This document shows, in pieces, positions 16,998 to 26,564 of a stretch of DNA of 64,000 nt (position 1 is the stretch's first letter; each line of letters starts with the position of its first letter). Below the pieces are notes generated by a model, which was not told the origin of the DNA, did no database searches, and worked only from the letters and a program-made list of their open reading frames with translations. The translations under genes were made by a program, and so were the position numbers. This DNA comes from Bacteroidaceae bacterium (GTDB lineage Bacteria > Bacteroidota > Bacteroidia > Bacteroidales > Bacteroidaceae). Where the stretch lies: NCBI GenBank assembly GCA_017416705.1, contig JAFQBG010000002.1, forward strand, positions 95,129 through 159,128. Direction: 5' to 3'.

Positions 16998-18932
16998 TTG
17001 ATTTCTGTTGATAACATAAGAGTGGACTTCGGTGGGACAAATTTGTTTCACGATGTCAGTTTCATCATAAATAAGAAAGACCGCATTGCGCTTGTAGGCA
17101 AAAACGGTGCAGGCAAGACCACCTTGTTAAGAATACTCTCGGGGGCGCAATCGCCCACCGCCGGTGCCATCTCGAAACAGCGCGACATCACAATAGGATA
17201 CCTGCCGCAGGTAATGAACCACATAGACGGACGCACTGTGTTCCAAGAGGCCGAAACGGCATTTGCACATATTCACGAAATGGAGAAGATGTTGGAGCAA
17301 ATGAACAACGACCTTGCCACGCGCGACGATTACGACAGCGACGACTACAAAGGACTTATTGAACGCTACACCCACCTGAACGAACAATATAATATGATGG
17401 GTGGCAGTCACTATGAAGCCGAGATTGAGCGTACACTGCAAGGGCTTGGCTTCCGACGCAGCGATTTTCAACGTCCCACAAATGAGTTCAGCGGCGGTTG
17501 GCGCATGCGTATAGAATTGGCAAAACTGCTATTGCAACACCCCGACGTGCTGCTGCTTGACGAGCCAACCAACCACCTCGACATAGAAAGCATACAATGG
17601 TTGGAGCAGTTTCTTGCTCGCAGCGCAAACGCAGTGTTGCTTGTCAGCCACGACAGGGCATTTTTGAATGCCGTAACCAACCGCACGATAGAAATATCAT
17701 GTGGGCGCATATACGACTACAAACTGCCTTATGACAAATTCATGGAGACGCGCAAAGAGCGTCGCGAACAACAGTTGCGAGCATACGAAAACCAACAAAA
17801 AGAGATAGCCGATATTAAAGAATTCATCGAGCGTTTTCGTTACAAGCCGACAAAGGCGGTACAGGTACAAAGCCGCATAAAGCAGTTGGAGAAGATGGTT
17901 CCCATTGAAATAGACGAAGAGGACACATCGCGCCTGCGCCTGCGTTTTGCACCCGCCACACGCAGCGGCAACTACCCTGTAATATGCGAGGATGTAGAAA
18001 AAAGTTTCGGCAGCCACACAGTGTTTTCCAATGTCAATTTCACCATAAACCGAGGCGAAAAAGTGGCATTTGTGGGACGCAACGGCGAAGGAAAAACCAC
18101 CCTTGTGCGTTGCATTCTGAAAGAATTGGAACACAACGGCAATATTATAATAGGACACAATGTACAAACCGCCTATTTTGCACAGCATCAGGCACAGTTG
18201 CTCGACGAGCGACTCACTGTGTTCGAAACGATAGACAATGTGGCAACCGGTGACATACGCCTGCGTATTCGCGACATTCTGGGAGCATTTATGTTTGGCG
18301 GCGAAGCATCGGACAAGCAGGTAAAAGTGCTATCGGGCGGCGAACGCAGCCGACTTGCCATGATACGGCTGTTGTTGCAACAGATGAACCTGCTTATTCT
18401 TGACGAGCCGACAAACCACCTTGATATGCAGTCCAAGGATGTGTTGAAAGAGGCCATACGCGACTTTGACGGAACAGTCATAATAGTGAGCCACGACAGG
18501 CATTTCCTCGACGGCCTTGTGAGCAAGGTATATGAGTTTGGCGATGGCAAAGTGCGCGAGCATCTTGGCGGCATATACGATTATTTGGCTACGAAAAACG
18601 CCGACAGCATAAACGAGGCACTATCGGGCAGCAAGCAAACAGCAAACGCCGACAGCCCGGCAAAAACAGCATCGAGCGAAAGCCGACTAAGCTACGAGGC
18701 AAGCAAGCAGCTGCAAAAACAACGCCGAAAATTGGAACACCTTGTCGAGGAAAGCGAGAAAGCCATGAACGAGATAAGCAACGCCATAGAGGCACTTGAA
18801 GCCATAATGAGCACTCCGCAAGGCAGTGTGCAAGCCAATTTCGAACGATATGCCGCATTAAAAAAGCAGTTATCCGACGCCGAAAACGAATGGGAACGAC
18901 ACATGACGGCACTCGACGAAATGACAGAATAG
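16998..18932 (+). CDS. ABC-F family ATPase
   Basis: A 644-residue protein with two ABC nucleotide-binding domains and no membrane segments, the ABC-F type that acts on ribosomes. Domain 1 has Walker A GKNGAGKTT (residues 34-42), signature FSGGWRMR and Walker B LLLDEPTNHLD; domain 2 has GRNGEGKTT, LSGGERSR and LILDEPTNHLD. The linker between them (about 240-320) is helical and charged like the P-site tRNA interaction motif. A C-terminal coiled coil (about 560-640) follows. The start codon is TTG, giving MISVDNIRVDFGG, the expected N-terminus; no ATG lies close upstream. It is most like housekeeping Uup/YheS-type members. I see no reason to call it an antibiotic-resistance protein. Confidence 0.93.
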   Translation: MISVDNIRVDFGGTNLFHDVSFIINKKDRIALVGKNGAGKTTLLRILSGAQSPTAGAISKQRDITIGYLPQVMNHIDGRTVFQEAETAFAHIHEMEKMLEQMNNDLATRDDYDSDDYKGLIERYTHLNEQYNMMGGSHYEAEIERTLQGLGFRRSDFQRPTNEFSGGWRMRIELAKLLLQHPDVLLLDEPTNHLDIESIQWLEQFLARSANAVLLVSHDRAFLNAVTNRTIEISCGRIYDYKLPYDKFMETRKERREQQLRAYENQQKEIADIKEFIERFRYKPTKAVQVQSRIKQLEKMVPIEIDEEDTSRLRLRFAPATRSGNYPVICEDVEKSFGSHTVFSNVNFTINRGEKVAFVGRNGEGKTTLVRCILKELEHNGNIIIGHNVQTAYFAQHQAQLLDERLTVFETIDNVATGDIRLRIRDILGAFMFGGEASDKQVKVLSGGERSRLAMIRLLLQQMNLLILDEPTNHLDMQSKDVLKEAIRDFDGTVIIVSHDRHFLDGLVSKVYEFGDGKVREHLGGIYDYLATKNADSINEALSGSKQTANADSPAKTASSESRLSYEASKQLQKQRRKLEHLVEESEKAMNEISNAIEALEAIMSTPQGSVQANFERYAALKKQLSDAENEWERHMTALDEMTE

Positions 18933-18964
18933 GAAAAAACAAGCAATATAAAATATCCGAAAAT

Positions 18965-20992
18965 ATGAAACGAATTTTTATCTATGCAGCCCTGTCACTG
19001 AGCATCGCTGCATGCACAACAGAGAAACCTATGGAATCGAAAATCGACTTAGCAAATTTAGACATGAACGCAAAGCCCGGAACCGATTTCTATCGCTTTG
19101 CAACAGGTGGATGGAACGACCAACATCCACTAACCGATGAGTATGCACGCTACGGACAGTTCGATGCGCTTGCCGAGAAAAATCGCGTACAACTGCAAGA
19201 ACTTGTATTGGAGCAGGCTGCAAAACAAAACGAGCCGGGCAGCAATGCACAAAAAATAGGCGACCTATACAACCTTGCCATGGACAGCACACGTCGCAAC
19301 AGCCTTGGTTACAGCCCCATAAAGCCCACGTTGGAGCAAATTGCAGCCATACAAGACAAAAAAGAGATACTACCCCTGTCGGCCACATTGGTGCGCGACG
19401 GCGTATCGGGATTTTTCTACACCGGAGTGGGAGCCGACATTATGGATAGCAACAACAACCTGCTGATGCTATACCAAGGAGGTCTGTCGTTGCCCGGCAA
19501 AGAGTACTATTTCGACACCGACGAAGCCACCAAGGATATTCGCAAAAAATTCAAGGAGCACGTAGCCAAAATGTTCATGCTATGCGGTTTCACAGCCCAA
19601 GAAGCCGCAAAGAACACCGAGGCAGTCATGACTATAGAGACACGCATTGCCGAAAAATCGTTCAACAACGTGGAACAACGCGACCCCGCAAAGAACTATC
19701 ACAAAATGAGCTACGACGAACTGAAAAAAGAGTTCGCCGACATAGATTGGGACACATACTTTGCAAATCTGAAAATATCGGGTGTAAAAGAGATAAACGT
19801 GTCGCAGTTGGAGCCTATTGCCGAGGTGAGCAAGATAATAAACGACCTGCCGCTGAGCGAGCTGAAAGCATACATGCAATGGAACGTCATAAACAGTTCG
19901 AGCAACGTACTGAGCGACGAAATAGAGGCACAGAACTTCGATTTCTACGGACGCACCCTTTCGGGAAAACAAGCACAACAGCCACGTTGGAAACGCGCTC
20001 TTGGCACCGTAAACGGAGCATTGGGCGAGGTCATAGGTGAGCTATATGTAGCAAAATATTTCCCGCCTGCCGCCAAGGAACGTATGGTGCAACTGGTAAG
20101 AAACTTGCAAACCGCACTTGGCGAGCGCATAGATGCACAAGACTGGATGAGCGACAGCACAAAGCTTGCAGCGCATGAAAAACTGAACACATTTGCTGTG
20201 AAAATAGGCTACCCCGACAAATGGAAGGATTACAGCAAGCTAACCATCGACCCCACGCTCAGCTATGCCGAGAACAGCCGCAACATAGCCCGTTTCGGCT
20301 GGGACGACCACATAGAAAGCAAGCTGAACAAGCCTGTCGATAAGGAGGAGTGGCACATGACACCGCAAACGGTAAACGCATACTACAACCCCACCACAAA
20401 CGAGATATGCTTCCCTGCCGGTATTCTGCAATACCCGTTCTTCGACATGAACGCCGACGACGCATTCAACTACGGAGCCATAGGCGTGGTCATTGGCCAC
20501 GAAATGACACACGGCTTCGACGACAAAGGACGCCTGTTCGACAAAGACGGCAATTTCAAAGAGTGGTGGACAGCGCAAGATGCCGAGAGTTTTACAGAGA
20601 GAACAAAAATTATTATAGAGCATTTTAATAACATCGAGGTTCTCCCCGGCCTAAAAGGCAATGGCGAGCTCACCGTTGGCGAGAACATAGCCGACCACGG
20701 AGGACTGACAATATCCATGCAGGCGTTCCGCAATGCCACAAAGGATAAACAACTGCCCACGATAGACGGGTTCACACCCGAGCAACGTTTCTACTTGGCC
20801 TATTCAAACGTATGGGCAGGCAATATACGCGATGAGGAGATACGCAATCGCACCAAGAACGACCCCCACTCACTTGGACGTTGGCGCGTGAACGGTACAC
20901 TGCCCCACATAGACGATTGGTACACCGCATTCGGAATAACCGAGAACGACCCGCTGTATCTGCCCAAAGAAAAACGCTTGAATATCTGGTAA
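18965..20992 (+). CDS. pepO: M13 family metalloendopeptidase (PepO-like lipoprotein)
   Basis: A 675-residue neprilysin-type zinc peptidase. It begins with a lipoprotein signal (ALSLSIAACTTEK). The zinc motif is HEMTH within VIGHEMTHGFDDKGRLFDKDG, the third ligand is the glutamate in GENIADHGGL, and the substrate-binding NAYYNPTTNEI precedes them. The C-terminal CRVW-type motif is absent, as in many bacterial members. M13 enzymes cleave oligopeptides, usually in the periplasm. I start at the ATG at 18965, right before the signal peptide; the frame upstream overlaps the ABC-F gene. Spacing of 32 bp after ABC-F and 13 bp before metA fits one transcript. Confidence 0.93.
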   Translation: MKRIFIYAALSLSIAACTTEKPMESKIDLANLDMNAKPGTDFYRFATGGWNDQHPLTDEYARYGQFDALAEKNRVQLQELVLEQAAKQNEPGSNAQKIGDLYNLAMDSTRRNSLGYSPIKPTLEQIAAIQDKKEILPLSATLVRDGVSGFFYTGVGADIMDSNNNLLMLYQGGLSLPGKEYYFDTDEATKDIRKKFKEHVAKMFMLCGFTAQEAAKNTEAVMTIETRIAEKSFNNVEQRDPAKNYHKMSYDELKKEFADIDWDTYFANLKISGVKEINVSQLEPIAEVSKIINDLPLSELKAYMQWNVINSSSNVLSDEIEAQNFDFYGRTLSGKQAQQPRWKRALGTVNGALGEVIGELYVAKYFPPAAKERMVQLVRNLQTALGERIDAQDWMSDSTKLAAHEKLNTFAVKIGYPDKWKDYSKLTIDPTLSYAENSRNIARFGWDDHIESKLNKPVDKEEWHMTPQTVNAYYNPTTNEICFPAGILQYPFFDMNADDAFNYGAIGVVIGHEMTHGFDDKGRLFDKDGNFKEWWTAQDAESFTERTKIIIEHFNNIEVLPGLKGNGELTVGENIADHGGLTISMQAFRNATKDKQLPTIDGFTPEQRFYLAYSNVWAGNIRDEEIRNRTKNDPHSLGRWRVNGTLPHIDDWYTAFGITENDPLYLPKEKRLNIW

Positions 20993-21005
20993 AAGAAAAA
21001 AAAGA

Positions 21006-21884
21006 ATGTCACTGAAAGTACCACACGGACTACCGGCGTTGCAAATAGTGAAAAACGAGGGAACGCATGTCGAGGAACTTAAATCCTCGACATGCAATAC
21101 CCTGCGTGTAGCCTTGCTCAATATAATGCCCATGAAAGAGACCACCGAAGCCGACTTCATACGCATACTTGCTGCAAGCGACATGGAAATAGAACTTACA
21201 CTGATGAAGCTCGACAGTCACACGCCCAAGCACGCATCGCCACAGCACATGCAGCTGTTCTACAAAGGGTTCAACGAACTGAAAAAAGAGCACTTCGACG
21301 GGCTCATCATAACTGGCGCCCCCATAGAAAAAATTGAGTACGAGGAGGTCACATATTGGAACGAGCTATGCGAAATTTTTGAATGGAGCAGAAGAAACGT
21401 CATATCCACCATGTATATATGTTGGGCAGCGCAAGCCGGTCTGTACTATTGGTTCGACATAAACAAGTATATTCTACCCGAAAAAATGTTCGGTGTTTTC
21501 CCTCATAAAATTTTGCGCCCCGACATGGCGCTGTTTAAAGGAATAGAAGAACCGCTATACGTTCCCCACAGCAGACACACCGAACTGCGCAAGGAGGATA
21601 TAACAGCCCAAGCACAGATAGAACTCCTTTCCGAGTCGGAACTGTCGGGGGTATATATAATGCACAGGCAAGGCACAAGGGACTTTTTTGTAACCGGACA
21701 TTCCGAATATGCGCTTAACACCCTCGACAACGAATACAAACGCGACGTTTCAAAGGGGCTATCCATAAAATTGCCGCTAAACTATTACACCGACGAAAAT
21801 CCTACGCTGCCACCCATGAACCGTTGGCAAGCCGATGCACGCAAGCTATTCGGCAATTGGCTTAAATACTACGTAAAAAAATAA
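21006..21884 (+). CDS. metA: Homoserine O-acyltransferase, predicted acetyl-CoA type
   Basis: A 292-residue enzyme of the MetA family, which acylates homoserine in methionine synthesis. The catalytic cysteine is in YICWAAQAG and the histidine and glutamate in VTGHSEYALN. At the residue that sets acyl-donor choice (E. coli Gly111), this protein has Glu108 in TGAPIEKIEYEEV. In characterised members glutamate here goes with acetyl-CoA and glycine with succinyl-CoA, so I predict homoserine O-acetyltransferase. The chain ends shortly after WLKYYVKK and lacks the usual short C-terminal tail. Its stop overlaps the next start as TAATG, showing translational coupling with the hexosaminidase, a metabolically unrelated neighbour. 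Confidence 0.93.
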   Translation: MSLKVPHGLPALQIVKNEGTHVEELKSSTCNTLRVALLNIMPMKETTEADFIRILAASDMEIELTLMKLDSHTPKHASPQHMQLFYKGFNELKKEHFDGLIITGAPIEKIEYEEVTYWNELCEIFEWSRRNVISTMYICWAAQAGLYYWFDINKYILPEKMFGVFPHKILRPDMALFKGIEEPLYVPHSRHTELRKEDITAQAQIELLSESELSGVYIMHRQGTRDFFVTGHSEYALNTLDNEYKRDVSKGLSIKLPLNYYTDENPTLPPMNRWQADARKLFGNWLKYYVKK

Positions 21885-23941
21885 TGACACACATGAGACA
21901 GATATTCTATTTTATAGCCATATTGTTTTTACTATGGGGATGCACAAAAAAGAGAGAGAGCGAGCCAAATATCATCCCACTGCCACTGAAATGCGAACTG
22001 ACACAGCAACAATTTGTATTGTCGGGCAGTTGTGATATTACTTTCGACGCACCCCGCGATGTAGCCGAAAATATCGCGGAATATCTAAAAACTACAATAC
22101 TACACCCCCACGACACAAAGAAAACAGGGACAAGCAACATCGTATTCAGAATAACAGACAGCATCCCCGGATTAAGTTCACCCGAAGGCTACAAAATTAC
22201 CACCGACAAGAAGAGTATAACCATACTATCGACATCGGAAAGCGGACTCTTCTATGGATGCCAGACCATACTCCAAGCCATCGACAACGAAGGCGGCATG
22301 CCTTGTGGCGTTATTATTGACGAGCCCCGTTTTGCCTATCGTGGAATGATGCTCGATGTTTCGCGACACTTTTTCGACAAGGAATTTGTGAAAAAACAGA
22401 TTGACGCCATGGCCCGCTACAAGATGAATCGCCTGCATTTGCACCTGACCGATGCCGCAGGCTGGCGTCTGGAAATAAAAAAATATCCACGCCTGACACA
22501 GTTTGCAGCATGGCGCGAACACCGTTTGTGGAAGGATTGGTGGGAGCTTGGCCGCAGATACAGCGAGGAAGGCAGTGCCAATGCTCATGGAGGATATTAC
22601 ACACAGGAGGATATTCGCGAGATAGTAAAATATGCCGCCGAGCGTCACATAACAATAATACCCGAAATAGAGATGCCCGCCCACAGCGAGGAGGTGCTTA
22701 CTGCCTACCCCGAACTATCATGCACCCACGAGCCATACAAGCAAGCCGATTTCTGTGTAGGCAATGAAAAAACATTCGAGTTCCTGCAAGACGTACTATC
22801 CGAAGTCATGGAGCTATTCCCCTCGGAGTATATACACATAGGTGGCGACGAGGCAGTAAAAAGTTCATGGGGCACATGCCCGCTTTGCCAAAGACGAATG
22901 AAAGAGGAGGGCCTGCAAAATGTAGATGAACTGCAAAGCTATCTCATACACCGCATAGAACGCTTCGTAAACAGTAAAGGACGCCAAATAATAGGTTGGG
23001 ACGAAATACTCGACGGAGGGCTTGCCCCCAATGCCACCGTAATGTCGTGGCGTGGTACCGAGGGCGGAATGGCAGCCGTAAAAGCCGGACACAAAGCCAT
23101 AATGTCGCCCGGAACATATTGCTACTTAGATCAATACCAAGATGCCCCACACACACAACCCGAGGCCATAGGTGGTTATCTGCCATTGAAAAAAGTGTAT
23201 AGCTACAATCCCATACCCAAGGATTTGGACAGTGCAGAATCTGAACTCATATATGGAGTACAAGGCAATTTATGGGCCGAATACATCCCCACACCCGAGC
23301 ACATGGAAAGGATGATATATCCACGCATATTGGCCATTGCCGAGGTTGGCTGGAGCACTCCCGAAGTAAAATGCTACGACAAATTCCGTCAACGCGCCCT
23401 GACAGCAGTGGAATACCTGAAAGACAAAGGCTATAACCCATTCGACCTGAAAAACGAGACAGGCAACCGCCCCGAAGCCGACAATGCGACAGACCACATG
23501 GCAAAAGGCAAAAAAGTGACATACCACAGCAACGCCCCCTACTATGACGGCTATGCAGCCGGCGGCGACAGTGCGCTTACCGACGGCAAACGAGGAGCAT
23601 GGAACAACAACGACGGAGTATGGCAGGGCTTCATAAAAGGAGGTATAGACATAACAATAGACCTTGAAGAGAAAAAAGCCATACATTCAATAGGTGCCGA
23701 CTTTATGCAAATATGCAACCCATGGATATTCATGCCCTGCGAAGTAATAATATCGGCATCCGACGATAACAAGGAATACACACAACTTGCACACATAAAA
23801 CACAATGTAGTAAAAGACAACACGCTGACATTTAAGAACTTTGGTTGGAAAGGCAACACCACAGCCCGCTACATACGCTACCAAGCCAAGAGTCATTGCG
23901 AAGGCGGTTGGCTTTTCACCGACGAAATTGTAGTTGAATAA
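21884..23941 (+). CDS. GH20 beta-N-acetylhexosaminidase, lipoprotein
   Basis: A 685-residue glycoside hydrolase family 20 enzyme that removes terminal N-acetylglucosamine or N-acetylgalactosamine. Order: lipoprotein signal (FLLWGCTKK), GH20b N-terminal domain (about 30-150), catalytic TIM barrel (about 150-500) with the Asp-Glu pair in HIGGDEAVKS, and a C-terminal F5/8 type C-like beta-sandwich (about 535-685, CEGGWLFTDEI). It starts with FAYRGMMLDVSRHF, the usual barrel entry. In Bacteroidales these enzymes work on host mucin glycans or peptidoglycan-derived sugars at the surface or in the periplasm. The start ATG overlaps the metA stop; ATG at 21893 is an alternative. Confidence 0.93.
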   Translation: MTHMRQIFYFIAILFLLWGCTKKRESEPNIIPLPLKCELTQQQFVLSGSCDITFDAPRDVAENIAEYLKTTILHPHDTKKTGTSNIVFRITDSIPGLSSPEGYKITTDKKSITILSTSESGLFYGCQTILQAIDNEGGMPCGVIIDEPRFAYRGMMLDVSRHFFDKEFVKKQIDAMARYKMNRLHLHLTDAAGWRLEIKKYPRLTQFAAWREHRLWKDWWELGRRYSEEGSANAHGGYYTQEDIREIVKYAAERHITIIPEIEMPAHSEEVLTAYPELSCTHEPYKQADFCVGNEKTFEFLQDVLSEVMELFPSEYIHIGGDEAVKSSWGTCPLCQRRMKEEGLQNVDELQSYLIHRIERFVNSKGRQIIGWDEILDGGLAPNATVMSWRGTEGGMAAVKAGHKAIMSPGTYCYLDQYQDAPHTQPEAIGGYLPLKKVYSYNPIPKDLDSAESELIYGVQGNLWAEYIPTPEHMERMIYPRILAIAEVGWSTPEVKCYDKFRQRALTAVEYLKDKGYNPFDLKNETGNRPEADNATDHMAKGKKVTYHSNAPYYDGYAAGGDSALTDGKRGAWNNNDGVWQGFIKGGIDITIDLEEKKAIHSIGADFMQICNPWIFMPCEVIISASDDNKEYTQLAHIKHNVVKDNTLTFKNFGWKGNTTARYIRYQAKSHCEGGWLFTDEIVVE

Positions 23942-23953
23942 TCCCCCTCACCT

Positions 23954-24880
23954 ATGAATAAATTTATAGCCAAGGCAGTAACCATAATAGCCCTATCGCT
24001 TGCCATAGCAGCCACATTGCATGCCGGTGTTTACACACCGGACAACCTGCCGTTGCCCATATCGTCACACAAGGTAAATTATATAACCAACCCCGATAAT
24101 ATATTGAGCAGCACCGCAATGGACAGCATCAACAGCACGCTGTCAGTATTGGAACAGGAAAAAGGGGTAAAAAGCCTTGTTATAGTCATAGAGAGCATCG
24201 AGGGCGACGATCCCTACGAATTTGCAATGGAGATTGGCAACAAATACGGGGTTGGCAACAAGCAAAATACAGGCCTCATAATAGTGCTTGCCACTGTTGA
24301 CCGAAGCTACTATATATTGACAGGCGAAGGGCTCGAAAAATTCCTGCCCGACGCGCTATGCAAGCGTATAGAAAACAGGGTAATGGTTCCGCAACTGAAA
24401 AAAAGCAATTGGGACGCAGCTATACTGCATACCGCAAGAGCCATATATGACACCCTAAACGGAGAAAGCGAACTACAACGCGAGGAAAATAATGAATATG
24501 GCAATAAAGTGGTAATAGCCATCATTTTAATAACAGTCAGTCTGTTATTAATTCTGATAATCTTCGTTTGTTTTGAAAAATGGAAAGACAAGGAGTGCCC
24601 CCATTGCAAACAACGTAAACTACAATTAACAAATAGGGAATTTAAAACAAATAAAATAGGTACGAGGAAATTGATAATAAAAAGATACAAATGCAGTTCC
24701 TGTGGAAAAGAGGTCACCCGCAGGTACTATATAGATTTAACCGGCAACAACAATACAGGCCCCTTTGCAGGAGGCGGATTTTCAGGAAGAATAGGCGGAG
24801 GTTTCTCGGGCGGTTCCTTTCGTGGCGGCTCCTTCGGTGGAGGCTCATTTGGCGGCGGCGGCGCAGGCGGACGTTTCTAA
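23954..24880 (+). CDS. TPM-domain membrane protein with zinc ribbon and Gly-rich tail
   Basis: A 308-residue protein: signal peptide (1-24), TPM domain (about 40-175) with VKSLVIVIE and TGLIIVLA strands and the YYILTGEGLEKFLPD segment, one membrane helix (about 187-205), a four-cysteine zinc-ribbon-like module (CPHCKQRK and CSSCGKEV), and a Gly/Ser/Phe-rich C-terminal tail. Family members (YgcG, Rv2345-like) commonly sit next to LemA, as here, 60 bp downstream. The TPM domain has been linked to phosphatase activity in plants and photosystem repair, but the bacterial role is unclear. The zinc ribbon between helix and Gly-rich tail places it in the cytoplasm if the TPM domain is periplasmic. 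Confidence 0.85.
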   Translation: MNKFIAKAVTIIALSLAIAATLHAGVYTPDNLPLPISSHKVNYITNPDNILSSTAMDSINSTLSVLEQEKGVKSLVIVIESIEGDDPYEFAMEIGNKYGVGNKQNTGLIIVLATVDRSYYILTGEGLEKFLPDALCKRIENRVMVPQLKKSNWDAAILHTARAIYDTLNGESELQREENNEYGNKVVIAIILITVSLLLILIIFVCFEKWKDKECPHCKQRKLQLTNREFKTNKIGTRKLIIKRYKCSSCGKEVTRRYYIDLTGNNNTGPFAGGGFSGRIGGGFSGGSFRGGSFGGGSFGGGGAGGRF

Positions 24881-24940
24881 GAGAGAACAACCACATGTAA
24901 TTGAAATTTAAATTAAGAAAACAATAAAAAACAAGCTATT

Positions 24941-25522
24941 ATGAAAAAATCGACAATCATCGTCATTGCAATCCTTGCAGTAGTAGTAATATGGGCTATA
25001 TCAGCCTATAATGGCATGGTCACATTGGAGGAAAGCGTTTCAAAGGCATGGAGCGACGTAGAGACCACGTATCAACGTCGAGCCGACCTTATCCCCAACC
25101 TTGTGAACACCGTCAAGGGATATGCCACACACGAAAGCAATACATTCCAAGAGGTAGCAGCCGTTCGTGCAAAAGCCACACAAATGACAATACCCGCCGA
25201 AGAACTCACCGAGGAGAACATGCGTAAATTCAGCCAAACGATGGGCGAAATGAACAGTGCCCTTTCGCGTCTTATTGCAATATCGGAAAGTTATCCCGAA
25301 CTAAAAGCAAGCGAGAATTTCAGCGAACTGCAAGCCCAGATAGAAGGCACCGAAAACCGTATAAACGAGGCACGCAAGAAATACAATGCGTCTGTAAAAG
25401 ACTATAACATCGCAGTGCGCCGTTTCCCGGGCAATATCATAGCCGGCATCTTCGGTTTCCATAAAAAAGCCGAGTTCAAATCAAACGAAGGAGCCGAAAT
25501 TGCTCCCGAAGTCAGTTTCTAA
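24941..25522 (+). CDS. lemA: LemA family protein
   Basis: A 193-residue protein with a short N-terminal membrane anchor (about 5-22) and a long helical-bundle domain. Family motifs are AWSDVETTYQRRADLIPNLV and RINEARKKYNASVKDYN followed by FPGNIIAGIFGF. LemA proteins are membrane-associated helical bundles of uncertain function, usually paired with TPM-domain proteins; that pairing is present here. Length is typical. Confidence 0.95.
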   Translation: MKKSTIIVIAILAVVVIWAISAYNGMVTLEESVSKAWSDVETTYQRRADLIPNLVNTVKGYATHESNTFQEVAAVRAKATQMTIPAEELTEENMRKFSQTMGEMNSALSRLIAISESYPELKASENFSELQAQIEGTENRINEARKKYNASVKDYNIAVRRFPGNIIAGIFGFHKKAEFKSNEGAEIAPEVSF

Positions 25523-25548
25523 AAAACAACCGCAAAAAACATACTAAT

Positions 25549-26511
25549 ATGTACAAATTCAAACCTATTTTAAAATCAATGTTGTGGGGCGGAGAAAAAA
25601 TACTCCCCTACAAAGGCATCACATCGGACCAAAAACAAATTGGTGAGAGTTGGGAAATCTCGGGAGTAAAAGAGAACGAGTCTATCGTTGCCGAAGGCCC
25701 CGATGCAGGCATGAAACTACCCGAACTGCTGGAACGCGACGGAGCAAAACTGCTTGGCAAGGACAACTACGAGCGTTTTGGCAACGAATTTCCACTGTTG
25801 ATTAAGTTCATCGATGCACGTCAAGACCTATCAATACAGGTGCATCCCAACGACGAGCAAGCATGGGAACGTCACCAATCGAAAGGAAAAACCGAAATGT
25901 GGTATGTGGTCGATGCCGACGAGGGTTCGAGCCTGCGTTCGGGATTTGCAAAACAGGTAACACCCGAGGAGTATGAGCAGAGCATTGCCGACAACACCAT
26001 AACCGACCTTTTGGCTGAATATGACATACATGCAGGCGACCTGTTTTTCCTACCTGCCGGACGCATACACTCCATAGGTGCCGGTGCATTCATTGCCGAG
26101 ATACAACAGACATCGAACATTACCTACCGTATATACGATTTCAACCGCGTCGATGCCAATGGCAACACCCGCGAATTGCACACCGAGCAGAGCAAGGCTG
26201 TTATAGATTACAACGTCATCCCCGACTACCGTACACACTACGAGGTGACCGACGACCAACGCATAGAACTTGTATCGTGCCCCTATTTCACCACATCGCT
26301 GTACAACCTGACAAAGCCACACGAGATAGAACTTGCCAATTTGGATTCTTTTGTCATTGTCATATGTACCGACGGCAAAGGCACACTAACCGATAACAAT
26401 GGCGAGAAGATAGCCATAAAGCAAGGCGAATCGGTTCTTATTCCGGCAACAGCGACATCGTTGTCGGTAGTGCCCGAAGGCAAAATGAAAATTCTTACAA
26501 GCTGGGTATAA
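25549..26511 (+). CDS. manA: Mannose-6-phosphate isomerase, class I
   Basis: A 320-residue cupin enzyme that interconverts mannose 6-phosphate and fructose 6-phosphate. Zinc ligands are visible in SIQVHPNDEQA (Gln and His), GKTEMWYVV (Glu) and AGRIHSIGAG (His). The catalytic arginine region is TYRIYDFNRVD. It lies 26 bp after lemA and ends the rightward gene run at a strong palindromic terminator. It could feed mannose into glycolysis or GDP-sugar synthesis. Confidence 0.95.
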   Translation: MYKFKPILKSMLWGGEKILPYKGITSDQKQIGESWEISGVKENESIVAEGPDAGMKLPELLERDGAKLLGKDNYERFGNEFPLLIKFIDARQDLSIQVHPNDEQAWERHQSKGKTEMWYVVDADEGSSLRSGFAKQVTPEEYEQSIADNTITDLLAEYDIHAGDLFFLPAGRIHSIGAGAFIAEIQQTSNITYRIYDFNRVDANGNTRELHTEQSKAVIDYNVIPDYRTHYEVTDDQRIELVSCPYFTTSLYNLTKPHEIELANLDSFVIVICTDGKGTLTDNNGEKIAIKQGESVLIPATATSLSVVPEGKMKILTSWV

Positions 26512-26526
26512 GAACCGGCTGTCATA

Positions 26527-26564
26527 CTACAAAAATGAACGCCCATGGGCGTTCATTTTTGTAG
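26527..26564. terminator. Shared terminator of manA and the FAD oxidoreductase gene
   Basis: A perfect 38-bp palindrome with core GAACGCCCATGGGCGTTC flanked by A-run and T-run, 15 bp after the manA stop. The right arm includes the last three codons and stop of the leftward gene (stop at 26553-26555). Confidence 0.88.

Noticed and set aside
16998-18932. ABC-F protein as an antibiotic-resistance (ARE) determinant
   Set aside because: It has the linker length and motifs of housekeeping ABC-F proteins and no resistance genes or mobile element nearby.
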